The translations under genes were made by a program, and so were the position numbers. Under the pieces are notes generated by a model. The model was not told the origin of the DNA. It made no database searches and was given only the letters and a program-made list of their open reading frames with translations. Positions 49,380-60,927 of a DNA stretch of 64,000 nucleotides are shown here, piece after piece; the stretch's first letter is position 1; every line of letters begins with the position of its first letter. Location of the stretch: contig NC_063066.1 in assembly GCF_018812025.1 (NCBI RefSeq), positions 4,980,382-5,044,381 on the forward strand, written 5' to 3'. The DNA comes from Megalobrama amblycephala (Eukaryota; Chordata; Actinopteri; Cypriniformes; Xenocyprididae).

Positions 49380-50851
49380 TTAAAGACTACATGCATAACA
49401 TGATCTGTGGCAGAACAATGCTGCACACTGGTGGTAGCTTTGAGTTAAAGCACCTTTAAGTATGCAATAAACGATTTTCCCCCTCACTCATTTAATTTCA
49501 CTTTAAAAAGAATATAATTATAAAAAGAAAAGCACAGAATAAAATATCAGTTCAGCAGATTGGCAGAGGAAGCACCTGATGCAATATAAAAGTAAAGCAA
49601 TTTTCGGTGATTTCTCATCAAGACAAAGACAACAGTTTTCTGTAAACATTCAATTTATTTTGTATTAATTATAAGAACAATTATATTTGTAGAAAACAAA
49701 ATGTAGGATATAGGCTTCCCAGCAATACCCATGATCTCAAACATACAATATATAGTCATAGCTATAGTTGCATAGATATGGGAATACCTGGATTGTAGAT
49801 ATTTTAAGAACATAAAATACATCTGTAACAATTAAGTAAAGCCTGTGAGCTTATGCAGTAATTATAATACCAAGTAATTAAGATGCACAGAAACTAAAAG
49901 AATCTAAAAGCCATTAGAAATGTTTCAATAAATAAAGACACTGCGTAAACTTATAACTACATAGTTCCGAGTCTGCACTAAAAGGTTTAAATACACAATT
50001 CAATAGTATTTCTATTTGAGCTAGAATTCTATTAATGATATATTGCAAAAGCTCCATTTTAGAAGGATTGTATATTCTGTTCAAATTCAGCCAAAAGAAG
50101 GACAGATTGTGTCAATTCCCTGAGCTTAGTACGCAGTAACAGTTGGATCATCCGGCTGTGTCTCCAGCTCCTTCAGACCTGCTCAACAGGTCAGACATGA
50201 TGCCATTAAAAATGCTTTACCTGAGCCCTCTTTACTCTCTATACAGAATGAAAGCTGAGTCATAGACAAAAGAAAGGAAGGGTGCACTTTTTCAAAAGCT
50301 ACTCTGTGACTGCACAGTCACAGTGACAAGGCACATCAGCACTCTGGTGCCTCTGCAATTGAGGTAAACATCTGGTGACTGGGTGAAAGAGTTCAACTTG
50401 CATTCACTCAGACAACAATTGCTCAGTATATATCTAAGCTTTATGGTCATTTAAAACTGCACAAGTACCCATAAAGCTGGGTAAATATCACAAATGAGAT
50501 TGTATAACGCATAATTCTTACTGAATAAGCAACAAAACTAGAGTGGAAGGAGATAAGGAGTAGATATACAAGCTAGAGCTTGTCTAGCATAAACCATTTC
50601 TATTCATGTAGAAAAATAGAGCCATTATATACTGAACTTTAGCTATTAAGCAAAATGTGTTATAAAATGTGTAAATGTCATAATACATAAATTGTAAGGT
50701 AAATGTCATGAGATACACAATAACCTACAGTCAACAGTGTTTGAACTTCTATTTAAATGCCCTGAACAATACAGCACATCTTTTCTTTTAATGCCAATTT
50801 TGTTAAAAGAGACGTGAACAGATGATTGTCTATCCATTTTCAGAACCTTAA

Positions 50852-51031
50852 AGAGATAGTTCACAAACAAATATTTTGAAAAAATGTTTGAAAAATGAGG
50901 CATATTGTTTTGGTCACCACTTTCACTGTATGGACAAAAATACTGTTCTTTTATATTCCACAGATGATATAAAGGCACAACAGGCGGGTGAGTAAACGAT
51001 GACAGAATATCCTTTTTGGGTGCACTATATA
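50852..51031. repeat. TTAA-family MITE, short copy in slc26a2 3' region
   Basis: The left end TTAA-AGAGATAGTTCAC and right part GATGACAGAATATCC...TTTTTGGGTGCACTAT match the dispersed GGGTTAGTTCACCC family. The right TTAA is lost. Confidence 0.5.
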
Positions 51032-51049
51032 ATTCTGAAATCATTTAAG

Positions 51050-51620
51050 GCTGGCCCACACTAAAAGTCTTAAACCCTTATCAGATTTTCAAAATATGAG
51101 AGACCACAAATATAAATCATAGATTTAGCGGTTTTGTGGAGTGCCACACACAACCAGAGTCCCGACTGTGAACATAAGAAATCTCGCAAAATCTCTCACG
51201 GTCTAAAGCGACTTTAAAGTAAACAAAAATGGCGGACAACTGGCAAGAAGAAATGGCAATAATAGTGTTTGGACTGCTTTTTTCAGGGGAAAAAAGAAAA
51301 AGGTTTGGATGAAGTAGTGTTATGCTCCGTCATCCATCAGCTCACTTTGTGACTGGGTATCCTTTCTTTCCACGTGACAAACTACAGAGTGTACACAACA
51401 GGATTTCTGATCTTAAATATTCAACATGTATATTTACGATTTGAGATCGGTGTGGCCTCGACATTCTTCCGAGCAGACTCAATCACACTTAGCACACCTC
51501 ACACCACAGAAAATCTGATAAGATAACCTGTAGAGAACCATCAAGATAATCGGGACTTTACCTAGGATTGTCAGAAAAGGAGAATTGGGCCCAATTATCT
51601 TGTAGTGTATGGGTGCCTTT
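51050..51620. repeat. Diverged terminal-repeat element with 27-codon ORF
   Basis: The left end AAGGCTGGCCCACACTA is loosely mirrored by the right end TAGTGTATGGGTGCCTTT. Inside, 51229-51312 (+) reads MADNWQEEMAIIVFGLLFSG then a Lys/Arg-rich stop, like the N-terminus of a fish transposase-type protein. Family unknown. Confidence 0.4.
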
Positions 51621-51705
51621 AAATTTAAATCTCTATATATTGCCAAATCATACAAATATTAAATGCAAAGACAACTTTGCTTACAAATCAATGCATTACA
51701 AATTA

Positions 51706-54703
51706 TTACACAACAGTGTCACAATCACCATTCTGTGACTTCAAACTTTGGGCATAAGCGATGGCATCACTAACAGTGTGAAACTTTATTTCTTTGGTCC
51801 CTTTCTTTGGGTCATAGTAGCCTCCCCTTCGCAAGGAATCAATGACGGAGGTGTTGCATTGTGCCAAAAATACATTGACTCCCAGCTCCTTGTAGTCCTT
51901 GCATACCTCTTTCAAAGCATTGACTCCAGCAGTGTCCAGAAACAGCACTGGACTGCAATCCATGACCAATGTGTGTAAACTGGTGTGCTGTAGCAGATAC
52001 ACATTGGTGGACACATCCATCTCTTGCTTCTGGTCTTCAACACCTTGTTTCTGAGTCTTTTGCTTCTCTAGTTTCCTACGCCTGGCCTTTTCTTTAAGTG
52101 GATCCAGTCCCACACTGCGGTACAGTGACTTCTTAAATAGAGTTTGGTTGGCGTAGTAGATAGGAGCCTCATATCGGAAAACAGCCACTCCTGGTTGGGT
52201 CTGAAGGCCCTTGTAAGACCCAATGTCCTCAAAGAGCTCACGATCCCCTGCTTGGCCCAGCTGAAGGACTTGGGCAGACTGGGTTCGGCCTAGCACAAAG
52301 AACGCAGAGACCAGAACTCCAACCAGCAGACCTAGCTCAGTGTTCACTAGTGCTGATGCAGACATGGTAACCAGCCAGATGATAGCGTCCACACGGTTGA
52401 CACGCCACATTTGGGGAATGTCCACAAACTTTCGCAGTGCCCCACGGAGGTTGACGACTATGATGACGGCCAGAACACATCTGCAGAGTTAAAGAGGACG
52501 CAATTAGGAATAGTGCAAATACACATAATTTCAACATAAAAATGGGACTGGATGTGAAAACCTGATTATATGACTTTAATATGTAATATGACTTTTTAAT
52601 GACTGTGGATTTTATGAAATTATCTTTGTAATATGGGATTGTTTGTTGGTTGGTTCGACTGACGAGCCTTCTAGGAACCGGTTTGCCTTTCCACAGGCTA
52701 GAGAGCCACCACAGAGCCAGGCCTTACGTCACTCTATACATCTCATAGTTCCCAGCAACGCTAGCACAGCAGAGCCAAACAAACACACCAGGCTTGTTTG
52801 AGAATGCATCGGCTTCTCGCAGACCAATCGGCGCATGACATCAACGCACTGCGAGAGCGATCCAAAAGCACAAGAGACGTATGCTCTCCAAACACTCCCG
52901 CGGCAGTCCAATATCACACGCCGCTCGGTCCGATGCATCTCGAACAAGCCTTCCATCAACATGGCTTTGTAAACCGACATCGGTCACAGTAACCCTGCCC
53001 CTAGCCCCTGGCGCAAGCGATTCTTACTTCTAGACCAGCAATGTTTTGGTGCTACTTACAAACCACTTTTCCTGGTTCAGAGCTGGGGCTTTGGGTGTTG
53101 AAAGACAAAGACGTGATTTGAAACTAGGCTCTTGCTCTGAACCAGCACTCAAACTGCATTGGTGGAAAAGGGGTATGTATGAATAAATTGCATTCTAATG
53201 TAATGTTTTTTTAATAAATTAATAGATCTTAACTCCTCCTACAATTTATTACCAATTTTATGCAAGTGAAACTGACACAATTTATACGTACTTCTGCAAT
53301 GAGTAGAAGAGAGGTGCAATAACAAGCAGGACGAGCAGCAGAACTAGGGCGGTCACCAACCCCGAGACCTGAGTCTGGCAACCAGTGGACTCCTTCACAA
53401 GAGTTTTAGTCAAGGCGGCGCTGGTCGTGAAACAACGGAAGAAGGAAGGAATGATATTACAGAACCCAATGGCATACATCTCCTGGTTAGGGTCCACCAT
53501 ATAACCATGCTTCTTGGCAAACATCTCGGACAGAGACACAGTAATGGCGAAACCAACAATGGCAATCGAAAATGCATCAACGGCAATATTGGGTATGAGG
53601 GACCAGTTCGGAAGCTGTGGCGGCATAAACCCTGTAGGAATGTTGCCGGCTACATCCGAGCCATAAGTTTCCTTGAACTTTCCAAAATGGGAGGCTAGAG
53701 TAGCAGCAATGACCACAAATAGCTCAAAGGGAATAGGGGCTTTGAGCTTAGCCTTGAAGCGGTCGTTGAGCTCTTTCGTGGGTACAAGTACAAGCAAGCA
53801 GATCACACTTGTTATGAGGTCACATATGTTGGTATGACCTAGATTCTTCAGCAGAGAGACCCAGGTTTTTATGAGCGAACCCCAGCCTTGGACACGAGGA
53901 AGGTGAAGCCCCAGAAAGTACTTTATCTGGGACGTGAGGATGGTGAGAGAGGCGCCAGTAGCGAAACCGCTCAACAGAGAGTCCGAGAGGAAGACTGAGA
54001 CAAAGCCAACCTGTAAGAGACCCATTAACACCTGCAACCCAAGCAGAGCAAGACATTAATACATTTAGAGATTTCAAAAACTTAATAGAAGAATAATCTT
54101 GATAGATGGACCAACCTGGTAGACCCCTGCTGTGAAAGTTAAGGTTGCTCCCACCATGATTGCATAGCAGCTTCGGTCACAGATTGGACCAGTGCTGTTG
54201 TCCACAATTCCCATGATGGTCTGATTGGTGTCCGATGAGTATCCTGCCAGAGTAAGCTCCCTATCCACAACCTGTCCCACCAGAAGACACAATACCCCAA
54301 ACATCCCAACGGATATGTGCCTGGAGGTTCCCAGCAGGGCATAAATAATGCTGGCAAAGAAGGAAGTATAGAGCCCATAAATAGGGTCTTGTTCTGCCAG
54401 TAAAGAATAAGCGATGGACTGGGGAACCAACAGGATGCCGATGATAAGGCCAGACATGGCATCCCCAATGATCCAGTCTTTGAATTGATATCGCGGCAGC
54501 CATTTGATGATTGGGATGGAGTCTACGAGCAGGGCTTTGACTCGAGCAGAACTGCAGGAACACTTTTTTCCCACCTTCCTTCTCAACACCTCCTTCCATG
54601 GCACCTTCTCTTTTACACGCTCCTCTAAAAGGAAAGGAACATCTGACCCTGTCTTAGCATCATCCTCTGCTGAAACACCATCACAGACCTCTTCAACTGG
54701 CAT
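51706..54703 (-). CDS. slc26a2: Sulfate/anion exchanger SLC26A2 (three coding exons)
   Basis: Coding exons are 54703-54116, 54031-53292 and 52480-51706, giving 2103 nt and 700 residues. Introns are 84 bp (phase 0) and 811 bp (phase 2), all GT-AG; the second junction rebuilds a Lys codon (AA|A). Residues 81-500 are the SulP membrane domain, with the family signature [14 protein letters not shown] (107-120) followed by GTSRHISVG (125-133). N160 (NQT) and N169 (NST) lie in the loop where the human protein is glycosylated. The STAS domain covers about 516-690 with [13 protein letters not shown] (617-629), and a Lys-rich insert lies at 571-600. The ATG has A at -3, and an in-frame TAA sits at the very start of the same exon. 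Resemblance is clearly closer to SLC26A2 than SLC26A1 (for example [21 protein letters not shown]). The family exchanges sulfate for chloride or oxalate at the plasma membrane and supplies sulfate for cartilage proteoglycan sulfation. The C-terminus DTVV is unlike the human end. I see no frameshift or lost motif. Confidence 0.93.
52650..53170. repeat. hAT-like MITE in slc26a2 intron 3 (with 83-codon open frame)
   Basis: The left part has AACCGGTTTGCCTTTCCAC and the right part GGTGGAAAAGG, a diverged inverted repeat of a fish hAT-like type. The minus strand carries an 83-codon open frame (52980-52729), the same strand as the host gene. The frame contains no domain I recognise. Most of intron 3 is this element. 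Confidence 0.45.
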
Positions 54704-54721
54704 AATGTCCAGAAACGCTTA
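54704..54721 (-). other. slc26a2: 5' UTR part of exon 2 of slc26a2
   Basis: This is the 18-nt leader between the acceptor (CAG ending at 54722) and the ATG at 54703. Its first three bases are TAA in frame with the ATG, so the reading frame cannot extend upstream and the chosen start is well supported. Confidence 0.75.
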
Positions 54722-55027
54722 CTGAAAGAGGACACAAAAAAGCACATTGATTAATTTGATTTAAAAAGAAAGCAGTTTGGATTACATATATGAATATAGA
54801 GAAAAGGGTGTAGCTTGGTTTTTGGAAATCTTAAGTATGAGTACTATTGACTTGTGGATGGTGATTTAAGCCATTAAAATATCATAAAACTAGTTAATTT
54901 AACTAATGCACCATGCTGGCAGAAGATAGTCGTATGAACTTTTCTGATACTTTTTTTTTTTTTTTTTTTAAATTGGGAGTATCAATGCCAATAAACTACT
55001 CACTGCCAAAGAAAGATATTAGAAGTT

Positions 55028-55435
55028 AATGTCAGTACCAGCAGACTTTATTATAAAATCATTATTACACACATCCACTAAGACCTTGACTCTCCTAATC
55101 CATTAAGAAAACACTTCTTCATCAGAGAAAACAGATGGCAAATATTAGCACTCATTATGACTGTAGGAACAAAAATGTAAGAAGCATCTGTCACAGTCTT
55201 GCTACTTTGCCAACTAAAGGATTCAAAGTCTATTGGGATCTGCTGCATGTTTGTTCTTATCAGTGAGGCAACATTGGAGCTAATTATATTTGGCTGCTAT
55301 TTGGTTCACTTTACGTCAAAATTCACTTGGTAGTAACATATGAGGACCATAAAGGATTAATGATTATATAGAGCAGTAATAAATGTACTTTGGGTGACTT
55401 GTGAACTACTTAGAAGTACATAAATGGCATACATA
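55028..55435. repeat. Intron-1 copy of a directly duplicated segment
   Basis: This aligns by eye with 62108-62478 in the same orientation. Shared blocks include GAGAAAACAGATGGCAAATA, AAGAAGCATCTGTC, CTGCTGCATGTTTGTTCTTA and ACGTCAAAATTCA. A gap of about 50 bp in the upstream copy explains most of the length difference. No terminal repeats or target duplication are visible. Confidence 0.75.
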
Positions 55436-55617
55436 GTACATAAATTGAGTATATTAACTACTTAGCTGGACTGTTTTCAGATATCGCAGATAGTGTAAAT
55501 TGAAGTAATTTATCTTTTTGCATGCTCTTTATCACACTTATTTTAATACTTGTCATAAAAAAAATAAATACACACATTCCCAAAACTGTAAAGAAATTGT
55601 ATTTTATTAAAGTATCT

Positions 55618-55780
55618 TGGTAACACTTTACAATAAGGTTTAATTTGTTAACATTAGTTAACTACAACTAACATGAACTAACAATGAGCAATATATATTA
55701 AAAAATGTTCAGTTATTTACTATTGTTCAATTTATCACTATTGTCTATTACTATTTCTTGTTATGTAGTGTTATTTACAA
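55618..55780. repeat. Fragment of AACACTTTA-CAATAAGG MITE
   Basis: GTAACACTTTACAATAAGGT, then GTTAACATTAGTTAACTA and AACATGAACTAACAATGA, match the better copy at 43278-43507. The right end is missing. Confidence 0.6.
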
Positions 55781-55999
55781 TTATTTGTCTTTGTAGAAAT
55801 CACATATCCCCAAGCAAAGTGAATAAAGAAACAAGATCATCTTCAGACACAGACTGGATGTGCCACAGTGATTCCAATTAATACAAATCAGCCTGATCAT
55901 TAAGTACTTCCTCCAAGTCTGAAGCAGTAATTGCTGTGGAGATGCTGAAGATGTTCTTAGATCAGAGGAACAGATAAGAAGTCCTGATGATGTCCTAAA

Positions 56000-56720
56000 C
56001 AGTGAGTATAACCACCAGCCTGCTTGGAAAATGATGATGCCTCCCTCCAGCACTATAATCAACCTTCCCCAGCTGCAACAAATTTCTATCTGGAATCTTT
56101 AGATTGAAATTTGTTGCCCATTCTCAATCGGAAAGTGCCCAAGCAACATCCCTCGGCAACATTGCTCAAAAAGTTGCCCTGTGTATCATCACCTTTAAGG
56201 ACAGGCACCTTGAGGCACTTGACAAGCTCAGTGAGATTACATTCAATGGAAACTTGTGTCTTGTCAGCACAGGTTTTGTACTTGTATTGAAAAGCAGGAC
56301 CAGCATCCGATTCAAAACTCAACACTGCCTGAACATTTCATAGGAATCCTGCTGGGGTTATTCTGCGCTAAAACCTGTATCAGTTCTCGCATGGTAGGGA
56401 TGGATATCACCAACTACCTCACAACAGAGTGCTGCAGTGATGACGTATTTTTGTTGGCAACCTAGAAGTTAGCCTCACCCCGTTTCTCTCGACAAAAAAA
56501 AAAAAAAAAACAATAGGATTTTTCCATTGGCTTTTGGATTATTGAAGAAAATAAGCTCTGTGACTGACTAACATAAGATTATGATTCTTACATGTTCATC
56601 ATGGTAATCGTCACAAAGGAACACAACTTAATGAATTTTAAAGCCTAAATCACCAGAACCCAGAAGTAAAAAGCTTAACATAAGCTATAAATGAACTACA
56701 GTACAGTCAACTTCATCATC
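56000..56720. repeat. Repeat-like segment with an 80-codon minus-strand ORF
   Basis: The minus frame 56325-56086 (79 residues) starts MLSFESDAGPAFQYKYKTC and is rich in Cys and Lys. I recognise no domain. To the right, CAATAGGATTTTTCCATTGG forms a short hairpin typical of a cyprinid dispersed repeat I recall. Transposon-derived is more likely than a host exon. Confidence 0.4.
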
Positions 56721-57548
56721 ATTAAGGTTCCCACTCTTCCCTCTCAGTCTCAGATTTGTTGTCCCATTTTGCCACGTGTTAGCAATTATCCCTGCAGCAC
56801 TCTATATGATACATGTTGAGATACATTTCTGGATCACGAAACTATACCAAATGGACAAGAAAAATCCAGATTGTCCACTTGAGAAAGAAAAACACTCAGA
56901 TCACACTGAGTGCATTTAGAAATCAGTGCACAAAGAAATAAAAGTATCTTAAGTATCAACACAATATTAAGAAGAATATAATTGCTTTATTCAATGGTCA
57001 TTTTGTCTTCTATTTTAAAAGCTTGTTCACACCAACGCAAATGTTCGTTTTTTTTCGATTTTTGCGTGCCATTTGTCTGTTCTGACCAATGCTCAAAAAA
57101 ATGGCAAAATGGGTTGAATGAAAATGCAGATTCACTCTCTGACAGTAGGTGGCGTTTTTATAAAAGCAGAAATACCCTGGTTACGTTAGGACACAAAGTA
57201 CCACGTAACTTTATGTTTCTGACACCTTGTCACAGAGAAGAAAAGAAGTCATATAGTATTTACATGTTTTCAAACATCTGTTCAAATTTTTGTATTTATC
57301 AAATAAATAGTAAATACAAGAGTACATAGACAAGATAGCCAGTTCCGGATTCTTCTTCATTTAGAAAAATACTATTCGTAAGCACCACCAAGTTGTGGTT
57401 TTATGTAACAGCAGTGACTCAAGGGCATGTGATCAAAAGCTCAAATCCAGTTGGTCGGCCAGATTTCTTTGCAGCGCAATAGATATTAGAACACTCCATA
57501 AAAATAAAAAAAAAACACATTTTTCAATAATTAGTTTATCCACCATGT

Positions 57549-58285
57549 ATGGAAGCTTGTTTCCACCACGAAATAAAAAAGTAAATCGTTAAAGTCCCTT
57601 TAAGCCAAGTCATTTCACTTAGCGGCCATCTTTGAAACACCTCTTGGGCATTCAAGTGCCGCTTCTATCTCTTTGAATGAGGAAACATCAAATTCTCCAA
57701 AGCTGTCTGCCAAGCTTTCGATTAAATTTCATATTTGAAATCAATGAGGAAATCTGACAACTGTCTTGTAAATTTTGTTTCTAAACGCTTGAATCATGAC
57801 AAAAAAAAAAAAAACTTTATTTTTCAGGCTGGATCAAACTAATGCGCATGCACAGTCCTAAGTGAGCATCCCTACAGGAAGCGCGCATCTGACTGTTTCT
57901 ATTGGAACCGGAGCTTCTAACGGCCGCTGCAGTGACTCGATGACTTTACCAATCGCGATTGGCTCTTATTTAGAAGGCGGGACTTATTCCGCCATATTGC
58001 GTGTTGCACTTTCTCCCATTCAAAACAATATGAGTGACGCATCTTGTGTTATTCTATAGTCTTTGCTGGTTATTGTGACTTTTTAATATCACAATTCTGA
58101 CTTTTTCTTACATTTGCGAGTTTACTATATCTCACAATTATGACTTTTTTTTTCTCACTCACAATTCTGACTTTATTTCATGCAATTCCAAGTTTAGATA
58201 TAGACTGAGTAAAAAAAGTCAAAATTGTGAGATAAAAGGTAAAAATGAACTTTTTTTTATTTCGTGGCAGAAACAAGCTTCTATA
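57549..58285. repeat. MITE with GGAAGCTTGTTTCC ends (middle layer)
   Basis: The left end GGAAGCTTGTTTCCACCACG and the inverted right end CGTGGCAGAAACAAGCTTC are terminal repeats. The right part has GTCAGAATTGTGAG-type units, the same family as the large minisatellite at 36487-38400, which starts with the same terminus. Confidence 0.65.
57593..58075 (-). repeat. CpG-rich dispersed element, copy 2 (inner layer)
   Basis: Homologous in inverse orientation to 165-620. Shared motifs include GGCGGGACTTATTCCGCCAT, CGATTGGCTCTTATTTAGAA, CTTGAATCATGACAAAAA and GCGGCCATCTTTGAAAC. It interrupts the surrounding MITE. Confidence 0.7.
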
Positions 58286-58568
58286 ACAAGGTGTCAACAC
58301 TGGCCCGAGCCATTGTTTCACAGTCTGAAAAGAAACAGGAGACTTTTGTTCCTGAAATGCTGTGCGCTTGACTGAGTGCGTATGCTAAACCAAAGTATAT
58401 CCTACTTTGGGCTTAACAGCTGATCCTTGAAATTAAAATGTTTATCACACCAAATTTTCACACCAATAATTGTCCTGGTGTGAACGAGACAAAACATTTC
58501 CCTAATGAAATTAGGGAAAGGCATCATGAAAACACATTGTGTGATTTTATAGCTTTGAAATCATTCAA

Positions 58569-59543
58569 AGGTGCCCTAGATTATGTTTTTAAAAGATGTA
58601 ATATAAGTCTAAGGTGTCCCCTGAATGTGTCTGTGAAGTTTCAGCTCAAAATACCCCATAGATTTTTTTTAATTAATTTTTTTAACTGCCTATTTTGGGG
58701 CATCATTATAAATGCGGCGATTTTATGCTGCGGCCCCTTTAAATCCCGTGCTCTCCGCCCACAGAGCTCGCGCTTGCCTTAAACAGTGCCTTAACAAAGT
58801 TTACACAGCTAATATAACCCTCAAAATGGATCTTTACAAAGTGTTCGTCATGCATGCAGCATGCATGCGTCGGATTATGTGAGTACTGTATACTGTTATA
58901 TTGTTTACTTCTGATTTTGAATGAGTTTGATAGTGCTCCGTGGCTAACGGGTAATGCTACACTGTTGGAGAGATTTATAAAGAATGAAGTTGTGTTTATG
59001 AATTATACAGACTGCAAGTGTTTAAAAATGAAAATAGCGACGGCTCTCTTGTCTCCGTGAATACAGTAATAACCGATGGTAACTTTAACCACATTTAACA
59101 GTACATTAGCAACATGCTAATGAAACATTTAGAAAGACAGTTTACAAATATCACTAAAAATATCATGTTATCATGGATCATGTCAGTTATTATTGCTCCA
59201 TCTGCCATTTTTTCCGCTATTGTTCTCGCTTGCTTACCTAGTCTGATGATTTGGTTGTGCACATCCAGACGTTAATACTGGCTGCCCTTGCCTAATGCCT
59301 TTTATAATGTTGGAAACGTGGGCTGGCATATACAAATATTGGGGGCGTACACCCCGACTGTTACGTAACAGTCGGTGTTATGTTGAGATTCGCCTGTTCT
59401 TCGGAGGTCTTTTAAACAAATGAGATTTATATAAGGAGGAGGAAACAATGGAGTTTGAGACTCACTGTATGTCATTTCCATGTACTGAACTCTTGTTATT
59501 TAACTATGCCAAGATAAATTCAATTTTTCATTCGAGGGCACCT
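58569..59543. mobile_element. AGGTGCCC-ended element, copy 2, flanked by TCAA
   Basis: Ends are AGGTGCCCTAGA and GGGCACCT, with TCAA on both sides (58565-58568 and 59544-59547). The interior matches the inverse of 6576-7367, for example GGGGGCGTAC, TGTGCACATCCAGACGTT and GGTAACTTTAACCACATTTA. A segment near 59350-59500 is absent from the other copy. No transposase is seen. Confidence 0.7.
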
Positions 59544-60423
59544 TCAACACCTATTGATTACTAACAATTACATGCAAATGTGGCATAATAGTGCCACATT
59601 TTTAACGTCTATTAAAGTGCCCTTTTGGTTGGCACTTTGTGGTCAGATGGGGCGGAAACTTGCGTCACTGAACATGATAACGTTCAGTCTGGGGCCACAG
59701 ACTGTCATGGTCTTTCGTAAAAAAGAAAAGGTCATAAATCAGTCCATTACACTTCAAACTGGCTCTCTTGACAGTGAAACTTCAAAGTCAGACAAAGGAG
59801 ACTGAGTGGTTGACATCACCTTTACATTATGAATTATTTTTTTTAAATCACATTTAGCCTATAAAACAAGTGGTGTTAATTAGTGATACTGACGTGTACA
59901 CTATGCACCAATGATCTCATCTTCAAAGATTCCTTGGAATTCCTTGGAACACTGATCAAAGAGAAGATTTGTTTACAATAATCAGAAAAGCCACGTTGCA
60001 GAAAGCGCATTTTTACTCTTTTTCTTTTTAAGTTAAACAGTAATGTGGTGTGGCGTGGAAAATAAAAAAAATCGCAGCATTCAAATACATAGTCTGAAGC
60101 TGACATGCAAACTTTATAAACTTAATACTGTTTACTGGAGCCATTTTTCTCGCTCATTTCAATACCAAACATTCATAAATAACAATCATGCACACATAAG
60201 ACGATAAATGCATCAATCCAGTAACATCCGCAAACTTAAACTTCTCGTATAATCGTCTAAAATGTATGATAAGTAAATGAAATACATTCATATATGAAAA
60301 ATAACTAGCCTATACGAAAGAAACGACGTGTTTTAACAGTGGTTTGTTTCATGCTCTGTGCTCTGACTTCATGAATGGCACTATTGAAAACAAAACTGCA
60401 ACGTGTACAACTGACTCAAGTAC

Positions 60424-60712
60424 ACTTCGGTAAAGTTGGTTTTATATTCGCACATTCGGACTTATGATAAATTCAGACTTTCCAATAAATGTGCAATAAA
60501 TTAATGTTTAGGAATTTTAAGCAGTGACATGATATTGACAACCAACGATTTTCAACTTACAACATTTTTCACAGTCGATCAAAATAGGCAAGTATTGTTT
60601 TAATGGCATATTTACTTGTGAATGTCCACTGAATGTCCAATGTAGTGTGATTAACAAGGCTATTGAATACGGATGTCCGAATGTGCGAATATAAAACCAA
60701 CTTTACCGAAGT
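60424..60712. mobile_element. 289-bp MITE with perfect 38-bp inverted repeats and 9-bp target duplication
   Basis: Both ends begin ACTTCGGTAAAGTTGG and stay identical for 38 bp (to TTCGGAC). CTCAAGTAC flanks both sides (60415-60423 and 60713-60721). A 9-bp duplication suits Merlin- or Mutator-type elements; 8 bp (hAT) cannot be excluded. It lies 55 bp inside intron 1 from the proposed donor. Confidence 0.85.
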
Positions 60713-60767
60713 CTCAAGTACAGTATCCGCGGAAGGAAAAGCTGCACGGAGTGTGTTGAAAACTCAC

Positions 60768-60830
60768 CTCTGCGCTAAGAAATCGTTTCATTAAGTCATT
60801 GTCATCCGGGAGAACATTTAAATCACTCGA
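60768..60830 (-). other. slc26a2: Proposed non-coding 5' exon 1 of slc26a2
   Basis: On the minus strand GCAGAG|GTGAGT gives a consensus donor, with the last exon base at 60768. The acceptor before the start-codon exon (TCCTCTTTCAG, exon from 54721) requires an upstream exon, and SLC26A2 in mammals also has a non-coding first exon. The 5' edge (about 60830) is inferred only from the TATA box about 30 bp upstream. Intron 1 would be 60767-54722, about 6.05 kb. Confidence 0.6.
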
Positions 60831-60856
60831 GAGCTTCGCCTGACTGCATGTACAGA

Positions 60857-60866
60857 TTTATATATA
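60857..60866 (-). promoter_or_regulatory. slc26a2: TATA box of slc26a2 promoter
   Basis: TATATATAAA on the minus strand lies about 90 bp upstream of the proposed exon-1 donor. Its position fits initiation near 60830. The motif is clear; its use is inferred. Confidence 0.5.
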
Positions 60867-60927
60867 GATCTATACTGAGGATCTACAGTATTCCGTGACA
60901 TATGAAGCCATGCTAAGTTTGTAATAT

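Larger units (their letters stand above)
49640..51705 (-). other. slc26a2: Probable slc26a2 3' UTR and downstream region
   Basis: This follows the stop codon at 51706 on the minus strand. The first ATTAAA is at 50792-50787 and the first canonical AATAAA at 49659-49654, so the 3' UTR would be about 0.9 or 2.05 kb. Two MITE-like stretches (50852-51031 and about 51050-51620) lie inside. The true cleavage site cannot be set from sequence alone. Confidence 0.45.
57020..58490. repeat. Outer hAT-like element of a three-layer nest
   Basis: The left end TTGTTCACACCAACGCAAA and right end CCTGGTGTGAACGAGAC form a diverged inverted repeat. The 57549-58285 element, itself carrying 57593-58075, lies between them. 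Confidence 0.4.
54722..60767 (-). other. slc26a2: Intron 1 of slc26a2, mostly mobile-element derived
   Basis: The intron runs from donor GTGAGT (60767) to acceptor TCTTTCAG (54722). It holds, from the left, a segment duplicated upstream of the promoter (55028-55435), a MITE fragment, an ORF-bearing repeat (56000-56720), a three-layer nest (57020-58490), a 975-bp element (58569-59543), about 0.9 kb of unassigned sequence (59550-60414) and a young MITE (60424-60712). Confidence 0.6.

Noticed and set aside
54139..54599. Long alternative minus frames within the first coding exon of slc26a2
   Set aside because: Shadow frames of the real exon; they lack conserved SLC26 motifs.
51706..54703. Assignment as slc26a1 instead of slc26a2
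   Set aside because: Membrane-domain residues and the extended, Lys-rich STAS insert agree better with SLC26A2; SLC26A1-specific stretches are absent.
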